Source: Natronosalvus sp042663485
GTDB lineage: Archaea > Halobacteriota > Halobacteria > Halobacteriales > Natrialbaceae
Direction: 5' to 3' (one strand)
DNA: 64,000 nt
Assembly: GCA_042663485.1 (NCBI GenBank)
Contig: JBHTAF010000004.1
Every line of letters starts with the position of its first letter. Positions within the stretch are counted from its first letter, which is position 1. Both the position numbers and the translations under genes were made by a program. The notes under the pieces were generated by a model, which was given only the letters and a program-made list of their open reading frames with translations, did no database searches and had not been told where the DNA came from. Positions 44,533 to 53,248 of this stretch are shown here, one piece after another.

Positions 44533-44694
44533 ATGGCCGAAGACGATACTGACCGATCCGACGAGTACGAGGCCGAACGAGAGGCAGAGATCGAGGACGA
44601 ACTCGAGCGAATCGATCGCGACCCCGACGAGGTCGACGAGGGGAGTGACCTCGGCAAGCAGAGTACACCGCGTCGAGCGGACGACGAGTCCTGA
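44533..44694 (+). CDS. Small acidic haloarchaeal protein
   Basis: A 53-residue, strongly acidic, presumably disordered or helical protein: MAEDDTDRSDEYEAEREAEI then EDELERIDRDPDEVDEGSDL and a basic stretch GKQSTPRRADDES. Codon pattern and composition look coding. No known domain. It is divergent from secE. Confidence 0.6.
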   Translation: MAEDDTDRSDEYEAEREAEIEDELERIDRDPDEVDEGSDLGKQSTPRRADDES

Positions 44695-44961
44695 CGGCTG
44701 AGGCGACGGTCGTGCACTCCCATCGGCGTTCCGGACTTCAAGGCTCCGGGCGTCCGAACCTCCGAACCTCGAACGAGAGCGAACCTGACAGTGCCAGCTC
44801 CCCCAGCACGAGCAGCCGTCTCTCGAGAGACGGCCGCTTCGGATTAATACTATATAATCTATAGTATAATCGTCGAGGAGTCGGGCTCGAGTTCCGGTGG
44901 AGTTCGATTGCCGACTCAGACGAACGACGCTACGTGAGCCTGGTGAGTTTGATTTCGCTAC
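44695..44961. other. Convergent intergenic region with two strong palindromes
   Basis: 267 bases between two convergent genes. A perfect 20-bp palindrome lies at 44815-44834 (GCCGTCTCTCGAGAGACGGC). An AT-rich inverted repeat is at 44847-44867 (arms ATACTATA and TATAGTAT, five-base spacer TAATC). Both could form transcription-ending structures for either flanking gene. I see no ORF. Confidence 0.7.
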
Positions 44962-46194
44962 TCAGTCAAACAACTCCGCACCGTCGACCAGGTGCTCCTC
45001 GACAGCGTCCAGATCGAGGGTGACGCCAAGTCCCGGCTCTTCGGGGATATCGATGTAGCCCTCCTCGATCACCGTCTCTTCGACGAGGTCGTCCCACCAG
45101 CCGAGTTCGTAGCTGTGGTACTCGACGGCCAGCGAGTTCGGGATGGCCGCACCGACGTGCGCCGCGGCCATCGTCGCGACCGGTGAGGCGACGTTGTGCA
45201 TCGCGACGGGGACGTAGTACATGTCCGCCAGGTCCGCGATCTTGCGCGTCTCGCGCATCCCGCCGACTTTCGGCAGGTCGGGCGCGATGATGTCGACGGC
45301 CTGCCCCTCGAGGAGGCGACGCTGACCGTGCTTCCGGTAGACGTTCTCCCCCACTGTGATCGGCGTCGTCGTCGACTGGCTGACCTCGCGCTGGACGTCG
45401 TGATTCTCCGGCGGAACGGGGTCCTCGAGCCACCAGACGCTGTACTCCTCGAGGCGCCTGGCCAGTCGCTTCGCGCTACCGGCGGAGAACGTCCAGTGGC
45501 AGTCGAAGGCGACGTCGGCCTTGTGGCCGACGGCCTCGGTGACGGCCTCGACGATGCTCGCCTTGTGCTCGATTTCGACGTCGCGCAGGTGGCGATTCGC
45601 CCGGTCTTTCTCGTGTCCGGAGGGCACGTCCAGGTCAAACTTCAGCGCGTCGTAGCCGAGTTCGTCGACGACGCGTTCGGCCTCGTCGGCACAGGCGATC
45701 GGATCGGCTTCCTCCTCGGTGTGACAGTCGCAGTAGACCCGCATCTCGTCGCGGTACTTCCCGCCCAGCAACTGGTAGGCCGGCACCTCGAGGATCTTCC
45801 CGGCGAGGTCGTGGAGGGCGATCTCGATGCCCGAAATGGCCGTCACGGTGACGCCCGCGAGCGACCCTTCGCCAGACATCTTCTGGACCATGTGCTCGGT
45901 GAGTCGGTCGATGTCGAGCGGATTTTCACCCTGGAGGAAGGGTTTCATCCGCTCGACGAGTTCGGCGACGCCGGCGCCCCAGTAGGCCTCGCCGGTGCCG
46001 ACGATTCCCGCGTCGGTATACACGCGGACGAGCGTCCACGGGAAGTTCCCGTCGACCATCGTCGTCTGGATGTCGGTGATCTCGACGTCCCGGCCGCCGC
46101 CGCGTTTCGCCGCGATGCCCATCGTCTCCGCTGACAATTCTCGCATCGTATACTCTGCGTTCGGATCGTGTAGCTGCGAGTAATCGATACCCAT
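44962..46194 (-). CDS. Enolase-superfamily sugar-acid dehydratase (MR/MLE family)
   Basis: A 410-residue mandelate racemase/muconate lactonizing-type enzyme. The capping domain starts EITDIQTTMVDGNFPWTLVR; barrel metal ligands are in VAFDCHWTFSAG (Asp), WWLEDPVPPEN (Glu) and ITVGENVYRKHG (Glu); KFDLDVPSGHEKD (Lys) and VPVAMHNVASPVATM (His) look catalytic. Closest in my memory to haloarchaeal xylonate/gluconate dehydratases, which remove water from aldonic acids to give 2-keto-3-deoxy acids. Substrate is not decidable from sequence. Confidence 0.85.
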   Translation of the reverse strand: MGIDYSQLHDPNAEYTMRELSAETMGIAAKRGGGRDVEITDIQTTMVDGNFPWTLVRVYTDAGIVGTGEAYWGAGVAELVERMKPFLQGENPLDIDRLTEHMVQKMSGEGSLAGVTVTAISGIEIALHDLAGKILEVPAYQLLGGKYRDEMRVYCDCHTEEEADPIACADEAERVVDELGYDALKFDLDVPSGHEKDRANRHLRDVEIEHKASIVEAVTEAVGHKADVAFDCHWTFSAGSAKRLARRLEEYSVWWLEDPVPPENHDVQREVSQSTTTPITVGENVYRKHGQRRLLEGQAVDIIAPDLPKVGGMRETRKIADLADMYYVPVAMHNVASPVATMAAAHVGAAIPNSLAVEYHSYELGWWDDLVEETVIEEGYIDIPEEPGLGVTLDLDAVEEHLVDGAELFD

Positions 46195-46447
46195 GCGCCA
46201 CCATTGACTCGCATAGTAGTAAAAGCTTACATTTATCCTGTCCGCAAGAGCAGAGAGAACGTACCTGCACTCATTCGGCCCTCAGGGAGGAAAAATGATA
46301 TCCCTGTCTCTGCAAGCGCGCCTCTCTCGAGTGCGTCGGTCGAGTGGATCGAAATTCGGATTTGGATTCGGTGTCGACACCCTCGACGGTTCGTCAGCCC
46401 CGACCCGGACCATGCGTCGGTATCGAATCGACCGTGATTACGAGGAG

Positions 46448-46723
46448 TTAGACGCCCTCGACGGTCTCTCGATAGGCCCGAATTTCCTCGAGCGCGGTGT
46501 CGATCCGGCGAGACACGTTCTCGTCTGCAGCACGCTGAATATCGCGCAGGGAGTGTTCGAGTCGGGCGAGGCGACCGTGATCCGGGCCGGTTGCTCGTTC
46601 CGCCAGGTCAGCCACCGTCTCGGCTTGCTCCTCGAGTCGAGTCGCCAGATCGGCGGATGCCGCGTTAGCGGCCTCCCGAAGGGTGTCGCTGGCAGCCGCG
46701 AGTTCCGTGCGAGTCATACTCAT
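46448..46723 (-). CDS. Small helical haloarchaeal protein (possible DUF7553)
   Basis: A 91-residue alpha-helical soluble protein: MTRTELAAASDTLREAANAA, TRLEEQAETVADLAERATGP, then DHGRLARLEHSLRDIQRAAD and a last helix RIDTALEEIRAYRETVEGV. Coiled-coil heptads are visible. Found widely in haloarchaea as far as I recall; function unknown. Two in-frame ATGs occur two codons apart. Confidence 0.65.
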   Translation of the reverse strand: MSMTRTELAAASDTLREAANAASADLATRLEEQAETVADLAERATGPDHGRLARLEHSLRDIQRAADENVSRRIDTALEEIRAYRETVEGV

Positions 46724-46820
46724 ATCGAGTGTTTATCGGCCGAGACTATAACCGATTCCCCGGTCTCGAGCGAGACCAACGGGGCACTTCGGAGTACCGC
46801 CCTCGAGTGCGTAGTGGTCC

Positions 46821-48056
46821 TTAGCATCCGTCCGCGAGCGCTTCGAGGACGTCCTCGGCAGCGACGTCGAAGCCACCCGCCTGAGCGAACGACGACGAAC
46901 CGCCGCCGCCGCCGCCGAACTCGGCCGTCAGATCCTCGACCACTGCACCCGCGTCGGCACCACCCTCGCTCCGGATCACGACGAACGGGTAGTCGGTTTC
47001 GCCGACCACAGCGAGAACGTCCGCGCGCGGGTTGGCGGCGTCGCGAACGGCGTCGGCGAGCGCGTCCGGTTCGATTCCGTCGACGCTCGTCACGAGCCAC
47101 GTCTCTTCGTCCCGTTCGACGGGGCCGGCCGCCTCGAGCGCTCGTTCGACGAGTTCGGCCTCGAGCGTTCGCTTGTCGGTCTCGAGGGCGTCCTGACGCT
47201 CGACGGTCTCCTCGAGGGCGTCCGATATCGAAGTGACATCCGCCCCCAGCGTCCGCTTCGCCGCGAACGCAGCTCGCTTTTCGGCTGCCCGGCGTTCGAT
47301 CGCTCGCGGGCCGACAGCGAACTCGACGCGCGTGAGACCCTCTCCAGGGTTCGACCGACCCAGGACCGTGACGGGCCCGATTTCGCGAGTGTTTCGCACG
47401 TGGGTTCCGCCACAGGCCGCGACGTCCCAGGGGTTGCTCGAGCCATTGGTCGTCCGGCCGTTGTCGTCTTTCGAGCCGATCGTGACGACGCGGACCTGCC
47501 CCCTGGAGAAGGCGCCCTCCTCCGTGGCTTCGTTGAACGCAATCTCGTCGCGTTCGCGCGCGTCCGCGACCTGTACGTCCTCCCAGGAGACCGGCCGTGA
47601 TTCCCAGACCGCCCGGTTGACCAGTTCGTCGAGTTCGATTAGCACGTCGTCGTCGAGTTCGGTCGTCGTCTCGAGGTCGACGCGGATTTTCTCCTCGCCG
47701 ATGTCGAACCCGCCGTAGCCGAGGTCCTCGAGGAGGCGGCGCCCGGCTCCGTAGAGAACGTGGCTAGCGGTGTGTGCGCGCATGCAGTACATCCGGAACG
47801 ACCAGTCGATCGAGCACATGACGCGGTGGCCGGCCTTGAACGACGGTGGATCCGCCAGGACGTGGACGTGCTCGCCGTCGACGACCTGAACGTCCTCGAC
47901 GGGAACGTCACCGATCCGCCCGCGGTCGGCCGGCTGACCGCCACCCTCCGCGTAGAAGTACGTCGTCTCGAGCCAGACGCGCCTCCCGTCGACTGCCGTC
48001 ACCTCGGTTTCGAATCGCGTTGTGTAGGGCTCGGCCGCTGCCCGTTGACCGCTCAT
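46821..48056 (-). CDS. alaX: Alanyl-tRNA editing protein AlaX (long form)
   Basis: A 411-residue free-standing editing protein that hydrolyses mischarged Ser-tRNA(Ala). Motifs: YAEGGGQPADRG, HxxxH in MRAHTASHVL (about residues 94-98) and CxxxH in AACGGTHVRN (about 217-221) bind zinc; a coiled linker and the C-terminal DHHA1 domain with EFGGGGGGSSSFAQAGG finish it. It resembles AlaRS minus its aminoacylation domain. Convergent with no gene; neighbour aMBF1 is on the same strand upstream. Confidence 0.93.
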   Translation of the reverse strand: MSGQRAAAEPYTTRFETEVTAVDGRRVWLETTYFYAEGGGQPADRGRIGDVPVEDVQVVDGEHVHVLADPPSFKAGHRVMCSIDWSFRMYCMRAHTASHVLYGAGRRLLEDLGYGGFDIGEEKIRVDLETTTELDDDVLIELDELVNRAVWESRPVSWEDVQVADARERDEIAFNEATEEGAFSRGQVRVVTIGSKDDNGRTTNGSSNPWDVAACGGTHVRNTREIGPVTVLGRSNPGEGLTRVEFAVGPRAIERRAAEKRAAFAAKRTLGADVTSISDALEETVERQDALETDKRTLEAELVERALEAAGPVERDEETWLVTSVDGIEPDALADAVRDAANPRADVLAVVGETDYPFVVIRSEGGADAGAVVEDLTAEFGGGGGGSSSFAQAGGFDVAAEDVLEALADGC

Positions 48057-48140
48057 TGGTGGAACTCCGTCGGCCTCCGATAAAAGTCTGCTCGCCGGGG
48101 CGTCTCCCGGTCTGGGGGGCGTGTTGGCACGGTCCGGGCA

Positions 48141-48671
48141 CTATTCGGCGAGTTCGACGTCGAGAACCGACTCGAGAGCCGTGATGAGCCCGCCGCCGAC
48201 GCCGGCCTGGGTCGCTCGCCCCTGTTCGACGGCCAGCAGGTCGGACTCCCGGCAGCCGAGTTCCTCGGCGAGTTCCTCGCGCTTTAGGCCGGCCTCCTGG
48301 CGCGCCGCCTCGACACGCTCTCCGTAGCCGGAGACGAGGTACGGCAGCGGGTCGTCGTTGTAGTTCGTTCCCTCCTTCTCCCAGTGTTCGGAGTCGCCGT
48401 CCCAGATCGGGTTTGCCCGGGCGACGTTCTGGGCGGCCTTCTTCTTGCGGCTGGGTTCGTCTTGTGATCGCGAGCCGCTGGAGCTGGAGCCGGAGCCACC
48501 CGATCGACGACTACGCTGCTTTTGCTCGTCGCTGTGGGGGGCACAGTTCGGGCAGACCTCGAGGTCGGCGCCAGCGACGGTCGCTCGACGTAGCGAGTCG
48601 CTTTCTGCGCCACAGAGCTCGCAGTTCGTCCCGCCGCCGCCGGACGACGAGCCGGTCGAGTATTTTGCCAT
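48141..48671 (-). CDS. Archaeal multiprotein bridging factor (aMBF1)
   Basis: A 176-residue protein. Zinc ribbon CELCGAESDSLRRATVAG...VCPNCAP near residues 17-45; a Ser/Gly-rich linker; then the helix-turn-helix (Xre-like) domain YGERVEAARQEAGLKREELA and CRESDLLAVEQGRATQ. It is the archaeal counterpart of MBF1, linked to transcription and ribosome/translation. ATG 48671 (MAKYSTGSSS) chosen; an alternative eight codons upstream exists. Confidence 0.9.
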   Translation of the reverse strand: MAKYSTGSSSGGGGTNCELCGAESDSLRRATVAGADLEVCPNCAPHSDEQKQRSRRSGGSGSSSSGSRSQDEPSRKKKAAQNVARANPIWDGDSEHWEKEGTNYNDDPLPYLVSGYGERVEAARQEAGLKREELAEELGCRESDLLAVEQGRATQAGVGGGLITALESVLDVELAE

Positions 48672-48727
48672 GACTACCATTGGCCGGTCCGACATTTCAA
48701 GGCACCGTTCACTGCCCGTCGATTACT

Positions 48728-48811
48728 AGTGTTCCGTCAAGCGTCTATCGATGAGACGAACCGGACACGAGGTATCGGTTCGTCTCATCACATCAGTCTT
48801 GACACAACACT
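48728..48811. repeat. 84-bp inverted repeat (MITE-like element)
   Basis: Two 35-base arms (48728-48762 and 48777-48811) flank a 14-base spacer. Inner 13 bases (GATGAGACGAACC / GGTTCGTCTCATC) match perfectly; the outer 14 (AGTGTTCCGTCAAG / CTTGACACAACACT) match at 12 positions; eight bases between are unpaired. The ends resemble terminal repeats of haloarchaeal IS elements as I remember them. It has no ORF and lies just upstream of the tRNA promoter. Confidence 0.75.
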
Positions 48812-48857
48812 CGTTTCTGTGTGACTGCCCCCCAGAGTCCGCGGCAAAAGAAAGGGC

Positions 48858-48865
48858 TTTTATAT
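48858..48865 (+). promoter_or_regulatory. TATA box of tRNA-Leu
   Basis: TTTATATG centred about 42 bases upstream of the mature tRNA 5' end, so the precursor likely has a short leader. Confidence 0.6.
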
Positions 48866-48903
48866 GCCCGTTGGATATCGGAAAGTGCAGAAAGACGCCG
48901 CGA

Positions 48904-48988
<85 letters not shown>

Positions 48989-49399
48989 TCGCATGCGCGG
49001 TCGTATCACGACCGCGAAACGTGAGGCGGCAACGCCGCCGAGCGAGACGATGCAGGTGATTTCCCTTCGCGGACATCACCCACGCATAATCCTTTCCGAC
49101 GAACCACTAACTCGAGCGACGGCGCTGTCTCACAAGAGCCTCCGGTGACCAGTCGCCAGGCGAGCGCGAGCACCGTCTGCTGGCGATTCGTTGGGGCAGC
49201 GTGGACTCGAGGAACCCACATTCCGCCGAATCCGAAAGCCCGGTCGCAGTCTTTCGCGTCGGTTCAGGAAACCATCACGAGGTACTGACGGTGTCTCTCG
49301 AGAGCAATACAGGCCGTCGAACCGTTTCTCGGGCCGATTGACTTTTGTGTCCGGGCACGATACGGACACCTGCGCAACTGCCTAGCCCTTTGTACCGAT
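48989..49399. other. Intergenic region after tRNA-Leu with hairpins
   Basis: 411 bases without a credible protein gene. A perfect nine-base stem with three-base loop (CGCGGTCGT / ACGACCGCG, 48996-49016) lies eight bases after the tRNA; GGTGAT and ATCACC form another small inverted repeat near 49054-49079. The first may help end or process the tRNA transcript. An ncRNA is possible but unproven. Confidence 0.55.
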
Positions 49400-49750
49400 A
49401 TGCAAACTGAAATTCCTCCCCCAGACAGCACGCACGACTCGAATTACGACCAGGCGAACGATCGGTACGTCTTTCGCTACGACCCCGACGGCACGGCGAC
49501 GTTGACGACGACGATCGTGCACGCCCTCTCGAGCATCGCAAACGTCGACGTCTCCCAGGGCGAGTTCTCCCTGTACGACAGCATCGACCCCGACGCGCTC
49601 GAGCAACTGTTCAGCCGGAAGAACGACGGCGAACGACGACTCGACGGCCACGTGTGCTTCAGGGCCCTCGAGCACGAGGTGTACGTCTTCGCCAACGGCG
49701 ACATCTTCGTCTATCCGCCGACCGGCAGCGGCCAGTCACCGCTTCGCTGA
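49400..49750 (+). CDS. HalOD1 domain protein
   Basis: A 116-residue haloarchaeal output domain 1 protein: TATLTTTIVHALSSIANVDV then FSLYDSIDPDALEQLFS and VCFRALEHEVYVFANGDIFV. HalOD1 is a haloarchaea-specific domain often linked to sensors and regulators; stand-alone copies are common and of unknown function. ATG 49400 follows an A/T-containing upstream stretch. Monocistronic. Confidence 0.85.
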   Translation: MQTEIPPPDSTHDSNYDQANDRYVFRYDPDGTATLTTTIVHALSSIANVDVSQGEFSLYDSIDPDALEQLFSRKNDGERRLDGHVCFRALEHEVYVFANGDIFVYPPTGSGQSPLR

Positions 49751-49937
49751 CCCGCTCCCCGACGCCGTCTACGCGTCCGTACGCGTCGGTACCTGACACG
49801 AGCTACACGAGCGTCCCCGATTCGTCACCGTCACCGCCATCGTCATCTCGTCATCGAGGCACCGATCTCCGTGTCGCGCCAGCTCACAGTCCCGCGCAAC
49901 GGACAGCTATTTCTATCCGCTCGGTATCGGATCGACC

Positions 49938-50249
49938 ATGACGGTAATCGGCTTTCTGAGTACGGCACCGGTCGTCGAGGACAGCATGTCGTCGGAAGTG
50001 GCCAACGCTGTCGAGGCGCTCGAGGACTACGACGTCGAGTACGAAACCGGACCGATGGGAACGACCATCGAAGCTGAAGACATCGGCGAGCTGTTCGCCG
50101 CGGCGCAGGCGGCCCACGAGGCGGTCGACGGCGACCGCGTCAGCACCTTCCTCAAGATCGACGACAAGCGGACGAGCGACGAATCGGCGGCGGCGAAGGT
50201 CGACGCCGTCGAGTCCCACCTCGAGCGGCCGGCGAGAAGTCGCGAGTAA
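49938..50249 (+). CDS. MTH1187-type thiamine-binding protein
   Basis: A 103-residue ferredoxin-like fold protein (DUF77): MTVIGFLSTAPVVEDSMSSE, VEYETGPMGTTIEAEDIGEL, then VSTFLKIDDKRTSDES. The family binds thiamine or its precursors and may be a subunit or sensor for thiamine uptake. TenA in the same window is another thiamine-related protein but lies 45 kb away. Confidence 0.88.
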   Translation: MTVIGFLSTAPVVEDSMSSEVANAVEALEDYDVEYETGPMGTTIEAEDIGELFAAAQAAHEAVDGDRVSTFLKIDDKRTSDESAAAKVDAVESHLERPARSRE

Positions 50250-50314
50250 TCGCGAGTAGTCGTCCCTGACCACAACTAACAAACGGTTTGAAGGCGGAGC
50301 GAGTAGCCCGAGCC

Positions 50315-51259
50315 ATGGAGAGTCTCAACCGGATGGCCATCGAACTCGTCGACGAGGCCCTCGAGTTCACCGAGGAGCTCAACGTGGGCGCGTACGAACT
50401 CGAGAACGAGACGACGGTGCTCGACTTCGGCCTCGAGTTCGACGGCGGTATCGAAGCGGGACTGCTGTGTACGGAGATCCAGACGGCCGGACTCGCGACA
50501 CCGAGCCGCGACCTCACGGAGATCGGCGGCGCACCGGTCCCGCACGTCGAACTCTCGACGGACCAACCCGGGCTGGCGTTGCTCTGTTCACAGAAAGCGA
50601 GCTGGGAACTCGCAACCGAGGACTTCGAGGCACTGGGGAGCGGTCCAGCCCGCGCACTCGTCGCCGAGGAGACGGAGTTCCGCCGCATCGGCTACACCGA
50701 CGCCTTCGACCTGACGGCGCTCGCGCTCGAGACCGACGAGCAGCCGACGGAGGCCGCATCCGAGCAGGTGGCGGCCCTCACGGGCGTCGAGACCAGCGGC
50801 GTCTTCCTGCTGGCCTACCCCACCGCCAGCGTCGTCGGGAGCGTCACGAACGCGGCCCGCGTGGCAGAGCACGCGACGTTCAACCTCGTCGAACTCGGCT
50901 ACGACCCGCTCGACGTCGTCTCCGCAACCGGGCGCGCGCCGGTGCCGCCGGTCGCCGGCGACGAGCAGACGGCCATCGGCCGGACGAACGACGCCGTCGC
51001 CTACGGCGGGACGGCCCACCTCGTGGTTCGGGAGGACTTCGACGCCTTCGACGCGGTCGTCTCGAACGCGCGCGAGGAGTACGGCGCGCCGTTCGCCGAC
51101 ATCTTCGAGGATCGAGACTGGTCGTTCGAGGAGACGTCGGCCGACCTGTTCGGCCCGGCGAAGGTGACCGTGGACGTCCTCGGCGGCCCGACGTACGTCT
51201 ACGGCGAGACGGACGAGGACGTCCTGGTCGACTCCTTCGGCCTCGACGCCGACCGCTGA
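50315..51259 (+). CDS. mch: Methenyltetrahydromethanopterin cyclohydrolase
   Basis: A 314-residue C1 enzyme hydrolysing methenyl-pterin to formyl-pterin. Signs: MESLNRMAIELVDEALEFTE, CTEIQTAGLATPSRDLTEIGG, FRRIGYTDAFDLTALALETD, APVPPVAGDEQTAIGRTNDA. In methanogens the cofactor is tetrahydromethanopterin; haloarchaea use folates, consistent with thyA-folA in this window, so the substrate here is probably a folate analogue (inference). ATG 50315; the ORF opens nine codons upstream. Followed after seven bases by a hypothetical gene and then a HAD gene. Confidence 0.93.
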   Translation: MESLNRMAIELVDEALEFTEELNVGAYELENETTVLDFGLEFDGGIEAGLLCTEIQTAGLATPSRDLTEIGGAPVPHVELSTDQPGLALLCSQKASWELATEDFEALGSGPARALVAEETEFRRIGYTDAFDLTALALETDEQPTEAASEQVAALTGVETSGVFLLAYPTASVVGSVTNAARVAEHATFNLVELGYDPLDVVSATGRAPVPPVAGDEQTAIGRTNDAVAYGGTAHLVVREDFDAFDAVVSNAREEYGAPFADIFEDRDWSFEETSADLFGPAKVTVDVLGGPTYVYGETDEDVLVDSFGLDADR

Positions 51260-51266
51260 GGTCCGT

Positions 51267-51773
51267 ATGCAGTTCAAACTCGTCCCCGAGGCACCCGAGG
51301 ATCTCGAGTACGTCGAGACCGTCCAGCGAGCCGTCCCCCTCGTCCCGGGTACCGAGGACGACTGCTGCGCCCGGATCATGCGCGAGACGGGGATCGGCCC
51401 GCGAGACGAGGCCCGGACCTGGCTGACGTTCCTCCGGGCGCTCGAACTCGCTCGAGAGGGACAGGCCGGGTTCTACCGAGAACGGGTCGACCCTGACCCG
51501 GCCCACCTCCGCGAGGCGTTCTGCGAGCGCGTCTACGGCGTGCCCGTCGTCCTCGATATTCTCGAGACCGCCGACGGACCGCGCTCGGGCGACGCCGTCT
51601 TCGAGGCGTTCCGCGACGAAATCCCGGCCTACGAGCAACACAAACACCGGACCCGCCTCCAGGAGATCTGGGGAGAACGCGTCCAGCGGTTGCTCGAGTG
51701 GGCGGTCCTGTTCGACCTCGCCGAGCGAACGCCCGAGGGGTACGCTCGAGACGGCGGTCGAGGGGAAGAATGA
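51267..51773 (+). CDS. Haloarchaeal protein of unknown function downstream of mch
   Basis: A 168-residue soluble protein: LEYVETVQRAVPLVPGTEDD, CARIMRETGIGPRDEARTWL, AFCERVYGVPVVLDILETAD, VQRLLEWAVLFDLAERTPEG. Helical content with a possible winged-helix at the C-terminus. Starts seven bases after mch and overlaps the HAD start by four bases, so the three genes form an operon. I recognise no activity. Confidence 0.75.
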   Translation: MQFKLVPEAPEDLEYVETVQRAVPLVPGTEDDCCARIMRETGIGPRDEARTWLTFLRALELAREGQAGFYRERVDPDPAHLREAFCERVYGVPVVLDILETADGPRSGDAVFEAFRDEIPAYEQHKHRTRLQEIWGERVQRLLEWAVLFDLAERTPEGYARDGGRGEE

Positions 51774-52468
51774 CCGCGCCCACGACGCCAGTCGACGCCG
51801 TGCTGTTCGATCTGGACGACACCCTCTGTCGCTACCGCCGGTCGCCGGCGACGGTCCTCGAGCGAGCGTTCGAGCGCGCCGGCGTCGACCCACTCTTCGA
51901 GCCGTCGGCGTACTTCGACCGGTACGACGACTACCTCGCAGAGAGCACGAGCGTCGCCGACCTGCGCGAGCGGTGCTTCGGCGAGCTGGCAGTCGACGCG
52001 GGGTTCGATCGGGACGCCGGCGTCGCCGTCGCGGAGGCGTTCGCCGCCGAGCGCGACCAGCGGGCGGTCGATCCGCTCTCGGGCGTTCCCGACGTCCTCG
52101 AGACGCTGGGTGAGGAGTATCGTCTCGGCCTCGTCACCAACGGCGACCCCGAGATGCAACGCGAGAAACTCGACGCCATCGGCCTCACCGACGCGTTCGA
52201 GACGACGGTCTTTGCGGGGTACGACACGGCGCCGAAGCCCGATCCGGAGCCGTTCGGGCGGGCGCTCGCGGCCCTCGAGACGGATCCGGAGCGCGCGGTG
52301 TACGTCGGGAACTCCCTCTCGAGCGACGTCGCGGGTGCTCGAGCGGCCGGGATTCGATCAGTCTGGGTGCCCCCGGAGCCAGACGTTCCCGCGGAGACGA
52401 CGCCCTGCCCGGACTACACGCTCGAGTCGCTGGCGGATCTCGAACAGTCACCCTGGATCGAGTCGTAA
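51770..52468 (+). CDS. HAD-superfamily hydrolase
   Basis: A 232-residue phosphatase-like protein. Motif I FDLDDTLCRY (nucleophile Asp near residue 12), motif II VTNGDPEMQREKLDAI, motif III with Lys in GYDTAPKPDPEPFG and motif IV YVGNSLSSDVAGARAAG. The cap domain lies between motifs I and II. Coupled to the upstream hypothetical gene through ATGA; last gene of the mch operon. Substrate unknown. Confidence 0.92.
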   Translation: MTAPTTPVDAVLFDLDDTLCRYRRSPATVLERAFERAGVDPLFEPSAYFDRYDDYLAESTSVADLRERCFGELAVDAGFDRDAGVAVAEAFAAERDQRAVDPLSGVPDVLETLGEEYRLGLVTNGDPEMQREKLDAIGLTDAFETTVFAGYDTAPKPDPEPFGRALAALETDPERAVYVGNSLSSDVAGARAAGIRSVWVPPEPDVPAETTPCPDYTLESLADLEQSPWIES

Positions 52469-52483
52469 CGTCTGGCCCAGCAA

Positions 52484-53140
52484 TTACCGGTCGTCGGTGG
52501 TTTCCAGTAGCGGGAGGAGCAGGGAGGCGAGGGCATCCGTCCCGCTGGCGGCAACCGACGCCTCGGGTCGCTCCTCGTCGCCCACGTACACCGTCTCGAA
52601 CCCCTGCTCACGGGCCGGGACGATGTCGTGTTCGTACGTATCTCCGACGTAGAGGTACGCGTCTGCCGGCAAGCGCGCCTTCGCTTCCTCGAAAATCTCG
52701 GGATCGGGCTTTCGGGCACCCAGGTCGTTCGAAACGATGACTTCGTCGACGATCTCGTCGAGGCCGTGCTCCTCGATCTTGCGCCACTGCATGGGCCCGT
52801 CGCCGTTGGTGAGAATGCCCGTCCGATGCCGATCGGCGACGCTCTCGAGCAGGCGTCGGACCGCCGGGTCGATAGTCGTCGACGATGCCTCGAGGGCGAC
52901 GTAGTCGGCGGCGAGCGACGGTGGATCACCCGAAACCCCGTAGCGATCACAGGCAGCTTCGAACGCCCGTTCGTAGGGATCCGGTTCGATCTCGGTAATG
53001 CCCTCGAGTACCTGATCGGAGAAGTACTCGGCCAGTTCCGGGGACGGGTCCTCGGAGAGGACGCCGGCGAGCAGGTCGTCGAACGGCGTCGTGTACTCGA
53101 GGAGCGTGCCGTCGAGGTCGAAGTAGACGGTCGTCGTCAT
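52484..53140 (-). CDS. HAD-superfamily hydrolase (second copy)
   Basis: A 218-residue paralogue-like HAD protein on the opposite strand: FDLDGTLLEYTTPFDDLL, GILTNGDGPMQWRKIEEHG, NDLGARKPDPEIFEEAKA, YVGDTYEHDIVPAREQGFET. Convergent with the previous HAD gene (15-base gap); the two share the family but differ in many positions. ATG 53140 is at the family start; upstream frame is not homologous. Confidence 0.9.
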   Translation of the reverse strand: MTTTVYFDLDGTLLEYTTPFDDLLAGVLSEDPSPELAEYFSDQVLEGITEIEPDPYERAFEAACDRYGVSGDPPSLAADYVALEASSTTIDPAVRRLLESVADRHRTGILTNGDGPMQWRKIEEHGLDEIVDEVIVSNDLGARKPDPEIFEEAKARLPADAYLYVGDTYEHDIVPAREQGFETVYVGDEERPEASVAASGTDALASLLLPLLETTDDR

Positions 53141-53248
53141 GGCGAGACAAGGAGAGCGGTCGGGAAAGGTCGTTTCGGTTCGCGCGTACAATGCCCGGAG
53201 AGACGAACCGGGAGAGACACCGGAGAGATAAGTCGGTAAAGACAACGA

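Noticed and set aside
51770..53140. Two adjacent HAD genes as a recent duplication
   Set aside because: They are convergent and differ at most positions; they look like distinct family members, not a recent duplicate.
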